Source of the DNA: Marinomonas sp. UCMA 3892
GTDB lineage: Bacteria; Pseudomonadota; Gammaproteobacteria; Pseudomonadales; Marinomonadaceae
Assembly (NCBI RefSeq): GCF_012726345.1
Contig: NZ_PTXN01000001.1
Location: 62,001-126,000 of the forward strand
Direction: 5' to 3'
DNA: 64,000 bases
Each line of letters opens with the position of its first letter. The stretch's first letter is position 1. The notes under the pieces were generated by a model. The model was given only the letters and a program-made list of their open reading frames with translations. It was not told where the DNA came from and made no database searches. Positions 16,723-26,245 of this stretch are shown here, piece after piece. The translations under genes and the position numbers were made by a program.

Positions 16723-17772
16723 CTAAATATTCGACACAACTTTTAGCATATCAATAAAGGCGTCCACCGATTCCACCGCTGCCGACTCGTGCATGGTGTG
16801 GTAACCAATGGTTGGGATTTGAATGGTCGTGCCATCTACCAAGCCATTTGATGCGGCGATAATGCGGCCAAGCTCTGTACTACCAAGGGAGCTTGGTGGT
16901 AAGCCTTGCTCAGCACGTTTGGCGTTTTCGTTCTCCACGTAACGGTTTTTATACAGGTAACTGATGTTATTTTTTTCACACAATTCTTCGAGGAGTTTTG
17001 TGCTGTCTTTATTAAATGTGGCGTTGGCGTCCTTCTCTCGCAGTACCAGCAGTTGTTCATTGGCAGCATCAAGATTCGGGAAAGGGCTGGTATCCACTAC
17101 GAATAAACGGTTGGTCGAGCCACCAAAGCGACGGAACCATTCAAGCAAATAGCGCCAGCTTTTTCCGGCTTCTTCTTGCGCGGTAAAAAAGGCGGTGCCT
17201 TTAAAGCCATGATCAAAAAGATGTACCAAAGCCGCGGCAGAAATAACGTTATCAAGCTGGCCTTCCAAGCGATTGTCGACCACATGTAATTGGTCTTTAA
17301 AGGCGATTGGTGTTCCGGCCACAACACCTTCTAATCCTTCGGTTTCGAAAATTAAGTTGTTACGGAATTCACAAACGTAAGAGCTTTTAATGGTTCCTTT
17401 GCCACGGTATACGCCAGACCAAGGCTCGTAGGCGTAGATCTCTTCATGGTTGAAACGTTCTGTGACCTTGGTCATCAACTCTTCAGAAACTGAGTTGTTC
17501 AATAAGTCAGTGCGGTTTGCCGAAACAAACGCTGCGTATTGGAATTCATTTGGGCCAGTACACACCAAACCATGACGATCTATATGAGCTGAAAACATGG
17601 TACTAAACGGATCGCTGCCTTGGGCAACCAACAAACCTTCGTACCAAGTGACTTTTGCCCCTCGCTCTTCCAGTTCGCGTTGTAAAACACGGAAAAATGA
17701 ATGCTCTGCGCCAACCACACTGGGTGCGCGAATGAGCAGTTTGAGCAGATCGATAAAGTCATCACTAGGCAT
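16723..17772 (-). CDS. Zinc metallopeptidase of M42/M20 type
   Basis: A 349-residue aminopeptidase-like protein. Metal-site motifs of the clan are in order: SAHIDRHG near 67, a DN pair in GQLDNVIS near 184, QEEAGKS near 210, VVDTSPF near 232 and a C-terminal HTMHES near 328. It lacks a signal peptide and should be cytoplasmic. I start at ATG 17772; a TTG at 17787 adds five residues. It is monocistronic. The exact peptide or amidic substrate is unknown. Confidence 0.8.
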   Translation of the reverse strand: MPSDDFIDLLKLLIRAPSVVGAEHSFFRVLQRELEERGAKVTWYEGLLVAQGSDPFSTMFSAHIDRHGLVCTGPNEFQYAAFVSANRTDLLNNSVSEELMTKVTERFNHEEIYAYEPWSGVYRGKGTIKSSYVCEFRNNLIFETEGLEGVVAGTPIAFKDQLHVVDNRLEGQLDNVISAAALVHLFDHGFKGTAFFTAQEEAGKSWRYLLEWFRRFGGSTNRLFVVDTSPFPNLDAANEQLLVLREKDANATFNKDSTKLLEELCEKNNISYLYKNRYVENENAKRAEQGLPPSSLGSTELGRIIAASNGLVDGTTIQIPTIGYHTMHESAAVESVDAFIDMLKVVSNI

Positions 17773-17853
17773 GCAAATAGGTTCCAATAAAAAGGGGGAA
17801 ATCGGAATCTTGTTTATAAACGTTAATGTGTGATTTACATAACGTTTTTTTAT

Positions 17854-18804
17854 TTATTTTGATGAAGTTATAGACTTTGGTGGGCAGCCATAAAAGCGAT
17901 TAAAAGCCGCGCTGAAATTGGATGGGTGTTCGTAACCTACTGCATAGGCTGTTTGAGCTACCTGATAGCCTGATGTGAGTAATTCCCATGCCTTGTGCAT
18001 TCTGGCTTCTAATAGCAATTTATAAGGGCTGGTATTGTAAATGGCATTAAACCCTTGTTTAAGTTTGCTTTCGCTAATTCCAATTTTTTGACAGATAAAA
18101 GCAATGCTCAAAGGTTGGCTCATATGTTGAATCATGAACAACCGAGCTTGCGCGATTTTATGTTCATCCTCAAGGCTAGTGCCTAGACTTTGGGGTTCGA
18201 TCATAGTGTTTGTTTGAAGTCGCTCAAGCTGTTCGCTAAGTAAGTTGAGCACCAGAATATTTTTTTCTAAAGGTCGTTCAGTATGAGCAGATAACGCTAG
18301 ATGTATCAGTCTATTTATATAGTGTTGGGTATTTTTAGACGTTTTTATATGTTGATGTTGGCGAGGTAAAGGAATTTTGTCTGCCTGAAACTCGAATGGG
18401 ATTTGGTAGCGTTTAAAGACACTACCGTCTACTAATATTCTTAATTGGCTGGTGGTTTTATTCGCGGTGTATACGCGTTTTCCCGAGCTATTACCAAAGG
18501 TAGTAATAGTGGTGTAATTGGGTTCAAAAATGAAATCTTCAGTATTGTTCTGCTTTGGCTGATAACGAGAATACCCTTCTAAACCATAAGTAAGACTAAG
18601 CGTCGATGAGTCTTTTTCTATGGTGCTTTCTTCAATTAAATCTTGCGTTGGTGTGTAACGAGAATAAGCAATAGATAGTCCAGGTTCTATAACAAACCGG
18701 TCTATATAACATTCACCTAATTGAGAAGAAATAGCCTGTCTTTGCCAACCAGATTGAAGGTTTGTGACAGCTGTTAATGCATTTTTATTCACTAGAAAGG
18801 CCAT
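17854..18804 (-). CDS. AraC-family regulator, PchR-like
   Basis: A 316-residue regulator. The N-terminal two thirds has the pattern of PchR/siderophore-responsive AraC proteins, and the C-terminal double HTH spans about 215-312 (SIAFICQKIGISESKLKQGF and VAQTAYAVGYEHPSNFSAAF). It is divergent from the TonB receptor gene, and a Fur-type dyad lies between. PchR homologues bind the ferri-siderophore taken up and activate the receptor operon; the same is likely here. The ligand is unknown. Confidence 0.88.
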   Translation of the reverse strand: MAFLVNKNALTAVTNLQSGWQRQAISSQLGECYIDRFVIEPGLSIAYSRYTPTQDLIEESTIEKDSSTLSLTYGLEGYSRYQPKQNNTEDFIFEPNYTTITTFGNSSGKRVYTANKTTSQLRILVDGSVFKRYQIPFEFQADKIPLPRQHQHIKTSKNTQHYINRLIHLALSAHTERPLEKNILVLNLLSEQLERLQTNTMIEPQSLGTSLEDEHKIAQARLFMIQHMSQPLSIAFICQKIGISESKLKQGFNAIYNTSPYKLLLEARMHKAWELLTSGYQVAQTAYAVGYEHPSNFSAAFNRFYGCPPKSITSSK

Positions 18805-18872
18805 GATTTTTCCCGCTCTTTATGCAATTTGAACGTATTGAATATGAATTTTAACGAAATGAATAAGTAATT

Positions 18873-18904
18873 AAATGATAATCAATCTCAATCAATATTA
18901 TCAT
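18873..18904. promoter_or_regulatory. Fur-box-like dyad
   Basis: AAATGATAATCAAT followed by AATATTATCAT forms an inverted ATGATAAT / ATTATCAT pair (18875-18882 and 18897-18904). The left half matches the Fur unit GATAAT / ATGATAATCATT. It sits between the PchR-like gene and the TonB receptor gene, 46 nt before the latter. Iron repression of the operon is therefore expected. Confidence 0.7.
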
Positions 18905-18950
18905 CTTTCTCTATAGCGTAAAGAATTAATTACGAGAAAGAGAGATTGAG

Positions 18951-20963
18951 ATGAAACAAAAAACATTATCCAAAATTGAGTTAATGATCGGTGCTTTAGC
19001 GCTGCTTCCTGTATCTGTTCTTGCTCAAGAAGATACAGGACAAAAAAGTACGACGTTGTTACCTGAATTGATGGTGACAGCGGATAAAAAGCAGCAAACC
19101 TTATCGAAAGCAACACCGCATGCAACTGTCTACGATACCGAAGTATTGCAGCAAGATGGCGTAGATAGCTTAGCGAAACTGGAAGGTCGAGTTGCTGGTT
19201 TGAGCTTTCAACCATTTGGGCAGTCTGGTATTAACTCGCCTGTTATTAGAGGCTTGACGGCAAATTTTAATGCGCTGTCTAGTTCTACTTTGCTAATGGT
19301 TGATGGTGTACCCACGTTAACAGCTCAGGGGTTCGAAAATAATCTTGTTGATATCGATCGAGTTGAGGTGCTGCGTGGCCCACAATCAACCGTGTATGGT
19401 CGCAATGCTGAAGTTGGTGTGATTTCTATCTTTAGTAATGATCTCGTTGGGGAAGATAGGACAATATTGGGCGTTGAAGCTGGCAGTCGAGATAAACAAA
19501 GGGTGCAGCTTTCAACTAGCCAGACCTTGGTTGAAGATGAGGTCTATATCAGCTTATCAGGGGAGTTTCTTAAACAAGATGGTTTTATTGATAATGCCAC
19601 GAAAGGAAGCAAGGCTGATGATAAAGAACGGCGGAACTTAAATGCAGGACTACGTTGGTTAATCTCTGACAAGACAGACGTGGTTGTTCGTTATCGCCGA
19701 CAAGCCTATGACGATGGTGCGATGTTATGGGGGGCACCCAGTGGAAAACGGGCCACAGTAGCATCAGCAACCGACAGCTGGAATCATTCGGTGGGTCAAA
19801 CGTTCTCGATTAATGCCAATCATGAATTGCCATCAGGAGTGCGTCTTAACTCGGTCACGGCGTATAACGATTATAGAGATAAAGTACAGCAAGATACGGA
19901 TTTTCAACCAGCAGAACGTACTTATATTGGTCGAGATCATCATCTTCGGACTTTATCCCAAGAGTTTCGTTTAGAAGGAAATTTGGGTGAAGCAGACTGG
20001 TTATTTGGTGCTTATTTAGAACGCCAAGATCATGATTTGCGTACGCTGTCCAAAACTTTTTTTGGTTTGAGTGATTTACAAGCCCAGCAAACGGGTAATT
20101 CCTATGCGCTTTTCACAAATTGGACAATGCCGATCAGCTCGGATCTTTCAGTTATTGCGGGTATTCGAGCTTCGCGAGACGAGGTAAAGCTAAATCCTTC
20201 TATCGCACAAGAAAAGTCTGAAAGTTGGACTGATCTAACGCCTCAGTTAACTCTAAAATACGATATTAATTCTGACCATATGCTTTACGCCAGCTATGCA
20301 GAAGGGATTCGCTCTGGTGGTTTTAATACTGTTTCTCCGGCCGTTAATTATTCATCTTATGATCCAGAAAAAAACCAAAGTTTTGAGCTTGGGTTAAAGG
20401 GCGATCTATCAGATAAACCGCTACGTTACACCCTGTCTGCCTATCATATGGATATAAAAAATATGCAAGTTAGTCAGATGCCAACCGTAGGTTTGATTTA
20501 TTTGACTAACGCAGCTGATGCTACTTCAGATGGTTTTGAAGCCTCTCTTGAGTATTACTTCAATGAAAGTTGGAGCACAGAGATTGGTGTGGCTTGGAGT
20601 AAAACACGCTTCGATCGTTTTATTGATGGTAACAATGACTATTCAGGTAATCGAAATCCTTTTGCTCCTGAAATGAATGGCCATTTATCGCTGCGTTATG
20701 AGGATGTAGGTGGTTGGTCTGTGGCAGCTAGTTTAGTTGGAAGCAGTGCAGTCTATCTTGATGCGGCGAACAAGTATCAACAAAAAGGTTATGAGCTTGT
20801 CCATGTCTCCGCGAGTTATCCACTGACGGATAAGGCCTCTTTGTCAGCGTATGTTAATAATCTGCAAGACCGTCAATATGATGCTGTTGGTTATCAAAAC
20901 GGCTACGTGACAGTTTACAGCCCGCCAAGAGAATATGGCGTGAAATTTACTTTGGAGCTTTAA
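18951..20963 (+). CDS. TonB-dependent siderophore receptor
   Basis: A 670-residue outer-membrane receptor. It has a signal peptide (cut near VLA-QE), a TonB-box-like ELMVTA near 45, a plug domain (about 55-165, DRVEVLRGPQSTVYGRNAEVGVI) and a beta barrel ending YGVKFTLEL with the terminal aromatic/leucine signature. It is the first gene of an operon with a methyltransferase, an MFS permease and a small membrane protein, under a Fur-type dyad. It is likely to import a ferric siderophore made by others; no siderophore biosynthesis genes lie nearby. Confidence 0.9.
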   Translation: MKQKTLSKIELMIGALALLPVSVLAQEDTGQKSTTLLPELMVTADKKQQTLSKATPHATVYDTEVLQQDGVDSLAKLEGRVAGLSFQPFGQSGINSPVIRGLTANFNALSSSTLLMVDGVPTLTAQGFENNLVDIDRVEVLRGPQSTVYGRNAEVGVISIFSNDLVGEDRTILGVEAGSRDKQRVQLSTSQTLVEDEVYISLSGEFLKQDGFIDNATKGSKADDKERRNLNAGLRWLISDKTDVVVRYRRQAYDDGAMLWGAPSGKRATVASATDSWNHSVGQTFSINANHELPSGVRLNSVTAYNDYRDKVQQDTDFQPAERTYIGRDHHLRTLSQEFRLEGNLGEADWLFGAYLERQDHDLRTLSKTFFGLSDLQAQQTGNSYALFTNWTMPISSDLSVIAGIRASRDEVKLNPSIAQEKSESWTDLTPQLTLKYDINSDHMLYASYAEGIRSGGFNTVSPAVNYSSYDPEKNQSFELGLKGDLSDKPLRYTLSAYHMDIKNMQVSQMPTVGLIYLTNAADATSDGFEASLEYYFNESWSTEIGVAWSKTRFDRFIDGNNDYSGNRNPFAPEMNGHLSLRYEDVGGWSVAASLVGSSAVYLDAANKYQQKGYELVHVSASYPLTDKASLSAYVNNLQDRQYDAVGYQNGYVTVYSPPREYGVKFTLEL

Positions 20964-20976
20964 CGGAGGTATGGAT

Positions 20977-22020
20977 ATGACTAAGTTGGATTGTCATGAG
21001 TTGGATTGTCATGAGTTGCAAAAGTTTTGGGATCTGGCCGGTTCTCAAGTGAAGATAAAAGCGCTTGAAGTTGCGTTATCTCGATCTTTGTTTGATCTAT
21101 TGTTAGAGCCTTGCTCGATAGAAGAGATAGCTCATAAATTGGCGATGCCATCAACGAATATCAAGGGATGGATAGACCTCTTATGGAGTATGGGCTGCGT
21201 TGATACAGCTATTGATAATAAATATATAACGAGTGCTTTAGCAAAACGTTATATGACGAGTGTTTCAGCAATGGATTGTTCGCAAGCTTTGCAATTTCGC
21301 TTTCAAACGTTAAGACACTTTACTGAACAATTTGAAGCACTACTGTATGTGCCAAAGAATCGTAACGCTTTATCTTCAGAGATGGCGCCATTATGGGCAA
21401 AAGCAGCTAAAGCGCAGATTTTTCAAGAGCAGCGTGCGGTGACTGTACCAGCGCTCGATCGTATTCTTGATCGTGTGCTAAACGTGACTATTGCTGAAGA
21501 AACACCACTGCATTTTTTAGATTTAGGTGGCGGACCTGGGTTGGTTGCTCTGTCACTTGCACGACGCTTTCCAAACTCCACTGGCGTGTTATTTGATTTC
21601 CCTGAAACGGTAAAAGTCGCATACAAAAATATCATGGCGGAAGGGTTGGAGCATCGTATTGAAGTGCAGGCGGGGGATTTGAATAAACAATCACCAAATG
21701 GGCAATTTGATTTGATTTGGTGTTCTTCTGTATTGCATTTTTTAGACGATGCTAATGCAGCGATAAAACGGATCTCGGCGTTACTTAAACCGAATGGCAT
21801 CTTATTGATTCTTCATGCCGAGCAAACCGCTGAAAAGAAACAGTGTGAAGGTGTTTTACCCTTTTATTTACCTATGGTTATGAAAGGCAACTATCTACCA
21901 AAGCAAGGTGAAATTGCTGCGTTGTTAGATCAAAACGGGTTAGACGTTCTGCAATCAGAGGAAATAACAGACTTCCCAATGTCGTCTGTGTGGCTTTATT
22001 GTGGGAGAAAAGTACAGTGA
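20977..22020 (+). CDS. SAM-dependent O-methyltransferase-like protein in a siderophore uptake operon
   Basis: A 347-residue protein of the plant-OMT/hydroxyneurosporene methyltransferase type: N-terminal winged-helix dimerisation domain (about 10-90), then a Rossmann domain with the SAM motif LDLGGGPGLVALSLA near 184, an acidic strand-2 end (LFDFPE) and WCSSVLHF for motif IV. The start at ATG 20977 has GGAGG 7 nt upstream; the ATG at 20971 is too close to it. The first codons contain a perfect 15-bp tandem repeat. It starts 13 nt after the receptor stop and its stop overlaps the permease start (TGATG). Possible roles are modification of an imported siderophore or of a product of it; none is proven. 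Confidence 0.8.
   Translation: MTKLDCHELDCHELQKFWDLAGSQVKIKALEVALSRSLFDLLLEPCSIEEIAHKLAMPSTNIKGWIDLLWSMGCVDTAIDNKYITSALAKRYMTSVSAMDCSQALQFRFQTLRHFTEQFEALLYVPKNRNALSSEMAPLWAKAAKAQIFQEQRAVTVPALDRILDRVLNVTIAEETPLHFLDLGGGPGLVALSLARRFPNSTGVLFDFPETVKVAYKNIMAEGLEHRIEVQAGDLNKQSPNGQFDLIWCSSVLHFLDDANAAIKRISALLKPNGILLILHAEQTAEKKQCEGVLPFYLPMVMKGNYLPKQGEIAALLDQNGLDVLQSEEITDFPMSSVWLYCGRKVQ
20985..21014 (+). repeat. Tandem 15-bp repeat at the start of the methyltransferase gene
   Basis: Two perfect copies of GTTGGATTGTCATGA with a partial third GTTG. It encodes a duplicated LDCHE pentapeptide (LDCHELDCHEL). The unit is a multiple of three, so copy changes would leave the frame intact. Slippage could vary the N-terminus between strains. 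Confidence 0.85.
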
Positions 22021-23252
22021 TGAAATCCCCTTACTTTTATCTCCATTGGGTTATTGGATGGTGTAATTTCACTCTGACGGCTTCATCAATTTACCTCTAT
22101 CTTGGTGTGCCATTGATGATGAGAGAATATGGTTGGAGTGGAACAGAAATTGGCTTGTTTCAAGTATCAGGTCTGCCAGTCATGCTTAAATTTTTAATGG
22201 CATCGCCGATTGATATTTTTCGTTTTCGGCAGTCGAACTATCTTAAGTGGAGTGTATTGCTTGGTGGCGGCTTCATTGGTTGTCTGACGATGTTATCTCT
22301 AGCGGATATTGAAATAACAACTTTTAAGACACTGTTTGTTATTGCCGTGTGTACCACCTTGATAACGTCTTGGCTGGATGTGCCTATTAATGCGTTTGCT
22401 ATTCAGCGATTCCCAGAAAATGAACGACCTAAAACAGGCGCTATACGTTCGGCTGTGACGGCATTAGCTTCGGTTGTTGGTGGGGGAGCCATGCTATTGG
22501 TGTACTCACGTTTTGGTTGGGCATGGCCATTTTATATCTTCGGCTTAATGGCTTTGCTTTGTGGTGTTCTGTTGTATATAGCCCATGTTCGTTATCCGCT
22601 GATAGAAAGTGAAAGTTTTAATTCAGAAAATCCCTCAACAGTTACATCACGAGGGTCGCTTTTTGTCATGTGGAAAGGTTATTTTCAACGACCCGATATG
22701 GTGATGTGGAACATTATCCTTGTGCTCTACTTTCCTTTTATTGGTGCTGCTTGGCTGTATCTTAAACCCGTTATGTTAGATCTTGGACTGAGCATAGATA
22801 GCATTGCATGGATTGCTAGTTGCAGTGGTGTGTTCGCAGCGATATCTGGTTTTTGTTATAGCCTGTGTATTGCTCGTATATCACCTTATCGAGCCTTATT
22901 CGCCTTTTCTGTGATGAATGTGATTGCATTGTTAGGAATGTGTCTTGCTGTCGCTATGGAGTGGTCGGATTGGCGTCTTATATGTGCTGTGTTTGTTGTG
23001 GCAATTGCGCTTGGCCTTTCATCTGGCGTGTTGTTTGGCTTGATTATGATTCACAGTCGTCCGCATTTGTCTGCCAGCGATTATGGCTTACAGACCAGCT
23101 TATTTTCTTTGTCTCGTATTTTGGTGCCTATTTCTGCTGGCATAATTCTCGATCGCACGGGGTATGTTGGCATGTTTACCTGGCTTGTAGCTGGGGCATT
23201 GGTAGCTTGCTGCCTGTCATTTTATTGGATGTTTAAAAAGGAAAAATCATGA
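22020..23252 (+). CDS. MFS transporter, RhtX/FptX-like siderophore permease
   Basis: A 410-residue protein with about twelve transmembrane segments. The N-terminus (GVPLMMREYGWSGTEIGLFQVSGLPVMLKFLMASPID) follows the AmpG/RhtX/FptX pattern. RhtX and FptX carry intact ferri-siderophores across the inner membrane as single proteins. The start ATG 22020 overlaps the methyltransferase stop by one base, so the two are translationally coupled. The position in a Fur-type TonB-receptor operon supports siderophore uptake. Confidence 0.8.
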   Translation: MKSPYFYLHWVIGWCNFTLTASSIYLYLGVPLMMREYGWSGTEIGLFQVSGLPVMLKFLMASPIDIFRFRQSNYLKWSVLLGGGFIGCLTMLSLADIEITTFKTLFVIAVCTTLITSWLDVPINAFAIQRFPENERPKTGAIRSAVTALASVVGGGAMLLVYSRFGWAWPFYIFGLMALLCGVLLYIAHVRYPLIESESFNSENPSTVTSRGSLFVMWKGYFQRPDMVMWNIILVLYFPFIGAAWLYLKPVMLDLGLSIDSIAWIASCSGVFAAISGFCYSLCIARISPYRALFAFSVMNVIALLGMCLAVAMEWSDWRLICAVFVVAIALGLSSGVLFGLIMIHSRPHLSASDYGLQTSLFSLSRILVPISAGIILDRTGYVGMFTWLVAGALVACCLSFYWMFKKEKS

Positions 23253-23527
23253 TAAACGATAAAAATAGTCAATTAGACTCATTGATGCTTAATGAACCAA
23301 CAAGGCAAGAGTTAATGAAAGTTGCCCCTAAAAAATGGAAGATGATGTTACTCGTTTGGGTATCTATCTACCCACTATTGAATATTTTTTTCCCCTTACT
23401 AACTCCTTATATTAGCGACTTTTCTTTACCAATCAGACTCTTGATCATGACGATTGTTATAGTACCAATTATGAGCTTTATTTTGGGGAGTTTACAAAAA
23501 CGCTTCTTTTTCTGGTTGCGTAAATAG
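23249..23527 (+). CDS. Small two-helix membrane protein
   Basis: A 92-residue protein with a hydrophilic N-terminus of about 28 residues and two transmembrane segments (about 32-52 and 60-82), ending FFFWLRK. The pattern PKKWKMMLLVWVSIYPLLN followed by PIRLL and VPIMSF resembles the membrane C-terminal half of some fused antibiotic-biosynthesis-monooxygenase proteins, but no monooxygenase domain is present. Its ATG overlaps the permease stop by 4 nt (ATGA), so it belongs to the siderophore operon. Its role is unknown. Confidence 0.75.
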   Translation: MINDKNSQLDSLMLNEPTRQELMKVAPKKWKMMLLVWVSIYPLLNIFFPLLTPYISDFSLPIRLLIMTIVIVPIMSFILGSLQKRFFFWLRK

Positions 23528-23687
23528 AGTAAAGGCTTGGTTATGAACGAAATTAGCAGACGTACATAATGTATTAGTCCAAATAGGATTGTTTTTTTCT
23601 TTATGCGGAAAAAATAATGTCGTGTTCGTGTAAAACATCCGCTACTCTTTAATAAAAATTGAATTGAGATACTTAAGGAAGAAGTAA

Positions 23688-25004
23688 ATGTTATTTGGTA
23701 ACAATAAATTATTGACCCGAATTACTGAATTGGAAAAAGAACTTGTTTCCTTTCAAGAGACTCAAGCCGATCTTAGACAGGAAATGCTGTATTTCGCTAT
23801 GACATCAGACGGAAAAATAGTCGATGCAAACTCGCTTTTCATAAAGTCCTGTGGTTTCGAAAAAGCTGAATTAACAGGTAAAAATATTCAAGATTTCATT
23901 CTTGGCAAGTCTTTAGACAAAGATCATTGTCAAAAAATGTTGGCTGCTATTAGTGGGAAGAAGCACTGGCATGGCGCTTTACAGCTAGAGACCAAAAAAG
24001 GTCATGAAGCATGGTATCGTTCGATTATCCAGCCAAGAAAACAAGCAGAAGATGGGCGCGTGATATTAGAAGTCTACTCTGCTGAGCTTACGCGAACGAT
24101 TTCTCAATCTAAAGAAGTTGAAGACATGTTAGCTGCATTGAACCGCTCGTCTGCAGTGATCGAATTTAGTCTAGATGGCATCATCTTAAATGCTAACGAC
24201 AACTTCCTTAATAGTATGAGCTATTCAAAAAGCCAAATTATTGGTAAACATCACAAAATGTTTTGTGATTCGAAAGAAGTTGAGTCTTCAAAATATCAGG
24301 ATTTCTGGAAACAGTTGCGATCCGGTGTATTTGTTTCCGATCGGTTTAAGCGATTTGATAGCAAAGGTAATGTGGTGTGGCTAGAAGCTTCTTATAACCC
24401 TGTTCATGATGACAGCGGAAAATTGTACAAAGTCATCAAGCTAGCAACGGTGATCACCGAGCAAATGGAGAGGGAGTTTGCGATTTCTGAGACTTCCAAA
24501 ATTGCCTATGATATTTCAAAGAAAACAGATGAAAATACGTTGAAAGGGATGAGTGTTTTAGAATCTACTATTCAGACCATGGATGAACTTTCAGTGCAAA
24601 TGAGCAGTGCTAGCAAAGGAATAATTGAACTCAATACTCAGTCATTAAAAGTGGCTGCTTTGGTAGAAAGTATCCGCGGTATTGCAGATCAGACCAACTT
24701 GCTTGCTCTGAACGCTGCAATAGAAGCGGCGCGAGCAGGCGAGCAAGGCCGAGGCTTCGCTGTGGTGGCTGATGAAGTTAGACAACTTGCTTCTAGAACA
24801 AGCTCGGCCACCGAAGAAATTATCAAGGTTGTAGGTGAGAATAAACACCTGACAGAAAAAGCCGTATCTCTTATTGAAGAAAGCATGGATAAAGCTCATA
24901 AGGCATTAGACCTTTCTACCGAAGCGGGTAATGTGATGAATGATATTCAGATCGGTGCAAGACAAGTCGTTGATGCGGTGGGCCAATTTAACAACAAACT
25001 ATAG
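23688..25004 (+). CDS. Soluble PAS-PAS methyl-accepting chemotaxis protein
   Basis: A 438-residue receptor with two PAS domains (about 30-130 and 145-260) and a short MCP signalling domain. The highly conserved hairpin tip region ([20 protein letters not shown]) lies near 340. No transmembrane segment is present, so it is cytoplasmic, as in BdlA-type proteins linked to biofilm dispersal and energy sensing. The signalling domain is short after the tip. An AAGGAAG lies before the ATG. It is monocistronic with a terminator behind. Confidence 0.88.
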   Translation: MLFGNNKLLTRITELEKELVSFQETQADLRQEMLYFAMTSDGKIVDANSLFIKSCGFEKAELTGKNIQDFILGKSLDKDHCQKMLAAISGKKHWHGALQLETKKGHEAWYRSIIQPRKQAEDGRVILEVYSAELTRTISQSKEVEDMLAALNRSSAVIEFSLDGIILNANDNFLNSMSYSKSQIIGKHHKMFCDSKEVESSKYQDFWKQLRSGVFVSDRFKRFDSKGNVVWLEASYNPVHDDSGKLYKVIKLATVITEQMEREFAISETSKIAYDISKKTDENTLKGMSVLESTIQTMDELSVQMSSASKGIIELNTQSLKVAALVESIRGIADQTNLLALNAAIEAARAGEQGRGFAVVADEVRQLASRTSSATEEIIKVVGENKHLTEKAVSLIEESMDKAHKALDLSTEAGNVMNDIQIGARQVVDAVGQFNNKL

Positions 25005-25032
25005 TTGTTCTCGAAACAAAGACTCGACATTC

Positions 25033-25069
25033 AAATTCCCTTAAGAGTTATGCTCTTAGGGGAATTTTG
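25033..25069 (+). terminator. Terminator after the PAS chemoreceptor gene
   Basis: AAATTCCC and TTAAGAG pair with CTCTTA and GGGGAATTT with one bulge, ending in TTTT. It lies between convergent genes. Confidence 0.8.
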
Positions 25070-25092
25070 CGTTAATCAGACTGCTTAAGTTA

Positions 25093-26211
25093 CTAAAACA
25101 ACGCCATCTGGTCGCCTTCTTTTGGCGGAACCGAAAAGTGGCGACAATCCAAATAGCTCAAGCGATGGTTATCCAGCCCATGTTTGCGTCGTGCGATATG
25201 AAATCGTTGATTAATTAAATCCGCGAAAATACCTTCTCCCGTCATGCGTTTGCCAAATTGGCTGTTGTAGAGTTTGCCACCGCGCATATCCATAAGGCGC
25301 TGCAAAACGTGTTCTGCTCTATCTGGGTAATGCTGGTGGAGCCAGTCCGAAAACAAAGGCGCAACCTCATGAGGCAAACGCAACATGATGTAATTGACGG
25401 ATTGTGCGCCAACTTCCGCGCAAGCAGCGACGATTTCTTCAAGCTCGTTATCGTTGATAAAAGGAATCACCGGCGCGACAAGAACCGAAACCGGAATGCC
25501 TGCTTCTCGTAAGGTTTTAATCACCTGTAAACGTGTTTTTCCAGACGCTGTTCTGGGTTCCAAAATACGCTTTAAATCGTTATTGAGCGTCGTCACACTG
25601 ATCGCTACATGAATCAGTTTTTTCTCTGCCATTTGCGTGAGCAAATCAATGTCTCTGAGTATCAAAGTGCTTTTGGTTATTAGCGAGATTGGCTGATGAT
25701 GCGCCAAGGCGATTTCCAATAATTGACGAGTGATCTTGAGCTGCTTTTCAATGGGTTGATAAGCATCTGTATTGATGCCTAATGCAATGGGTTCACAGCG
25801 GTAATTAGGATGCGCCAGTTCTTCTTCAAATAAAAACGGAGCGTTCGTTTTAGCAACCAGCTTGGTTTCAAAATCCAACCCTGGCGATAAATCCAAATAG
25901 GCATGAGTGGGTCGAGCAAAGCAATACACACAGCCATGCTCGCAGCCTTTATAAGGATTCACCGACAGGCGAAAAGGAATATCAGGAGACGAATTGCGAC
26001 TAATAATGCTTTTGGCGCGTTCATGACGAACCTCAGTCTTAGGCGAAGAGGTTTCCAATAAGGCAATAGCTTCGTCGTTTTCATCTACTTCAACCAGCGT
26101 AATAGCAAAGCGCCCCGCCATATTATTGGCTGTGCCGCGCCCCTTGATAGGATTATTTAAAGGAGATTTTTCGCCGTTTTGATCGCTGTTATTGGTAAAA
26201 GAAGCCGACAT
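25093..26211 (-). CDS. PA0069-family radical SAM protein, SOS-controlled
   Basis: A 372-residue radical SAM protein. The [4Fe-4S] motif is C90-x3-C94-x2-C97 (CEHGCVYC), in the SPL-like radical SAM group. It carries the family sequence FRLSVNPYKGCEHGC and ends SVPPKEGDQMALF. I place the start at ATG 26211 because a near-perfect LexA box ends 15 nt upstream; a longer reading to 26310 would run through that box. The reaction is not known; the SPL resemblance and the SOS box suggest a role in DNA damage. Confidence 0.87.
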   Translation of the reverse strand: MSASFTNNSDQNGEKSPLNNPIKGRGTANNMAGRFAITLVEVDENDEAIALLETSSPKTEVRHERAKSIISRNSSPDIPFRLSVNPYKGCEHGCVYCFARPTHAYLDLSPGLDFETKLVAKTNAPFLFEEELAHPNYRCEPIALGINTDAYQPIEKQLKITRQLLEIALAHHQPISLITKSTLILRDIDLLTQMAEKKLIHVAISVTTLNNDLKRILEPRTASGKTRLQVIKTLREAGIPVSVLVAPVIPFINDNELEEIVAACAEVGAQSVNYIMLRLPHEVAPLFSDWLHQHYPDRAEHVLQRLMDMRGGKLYNSQFGKRMTGEGIFADLINQRFHIARRKHGLDNHRLSYLDCRHFSVPPKEGDQMALF

Positions 26212-26225
26212 AAAAATACCCAAAA

Positions 26226-26245
26226 TACTGTATATATAAACAGTA
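26226..26245. promoter_or_regulatory. LexA (SOS) box upstream of the radical SAM gene
   Basis: TACTGTATATATAAACAGTA, CTGT-N8-ACAG, differs from the E. coli LexA consensus at one inner base. It lies within a longer inverted repeat CCCAAAATACTG / CAGTATTTTGGG (26219-26252), 15 nt before the start codon. Confidence 0.88.
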
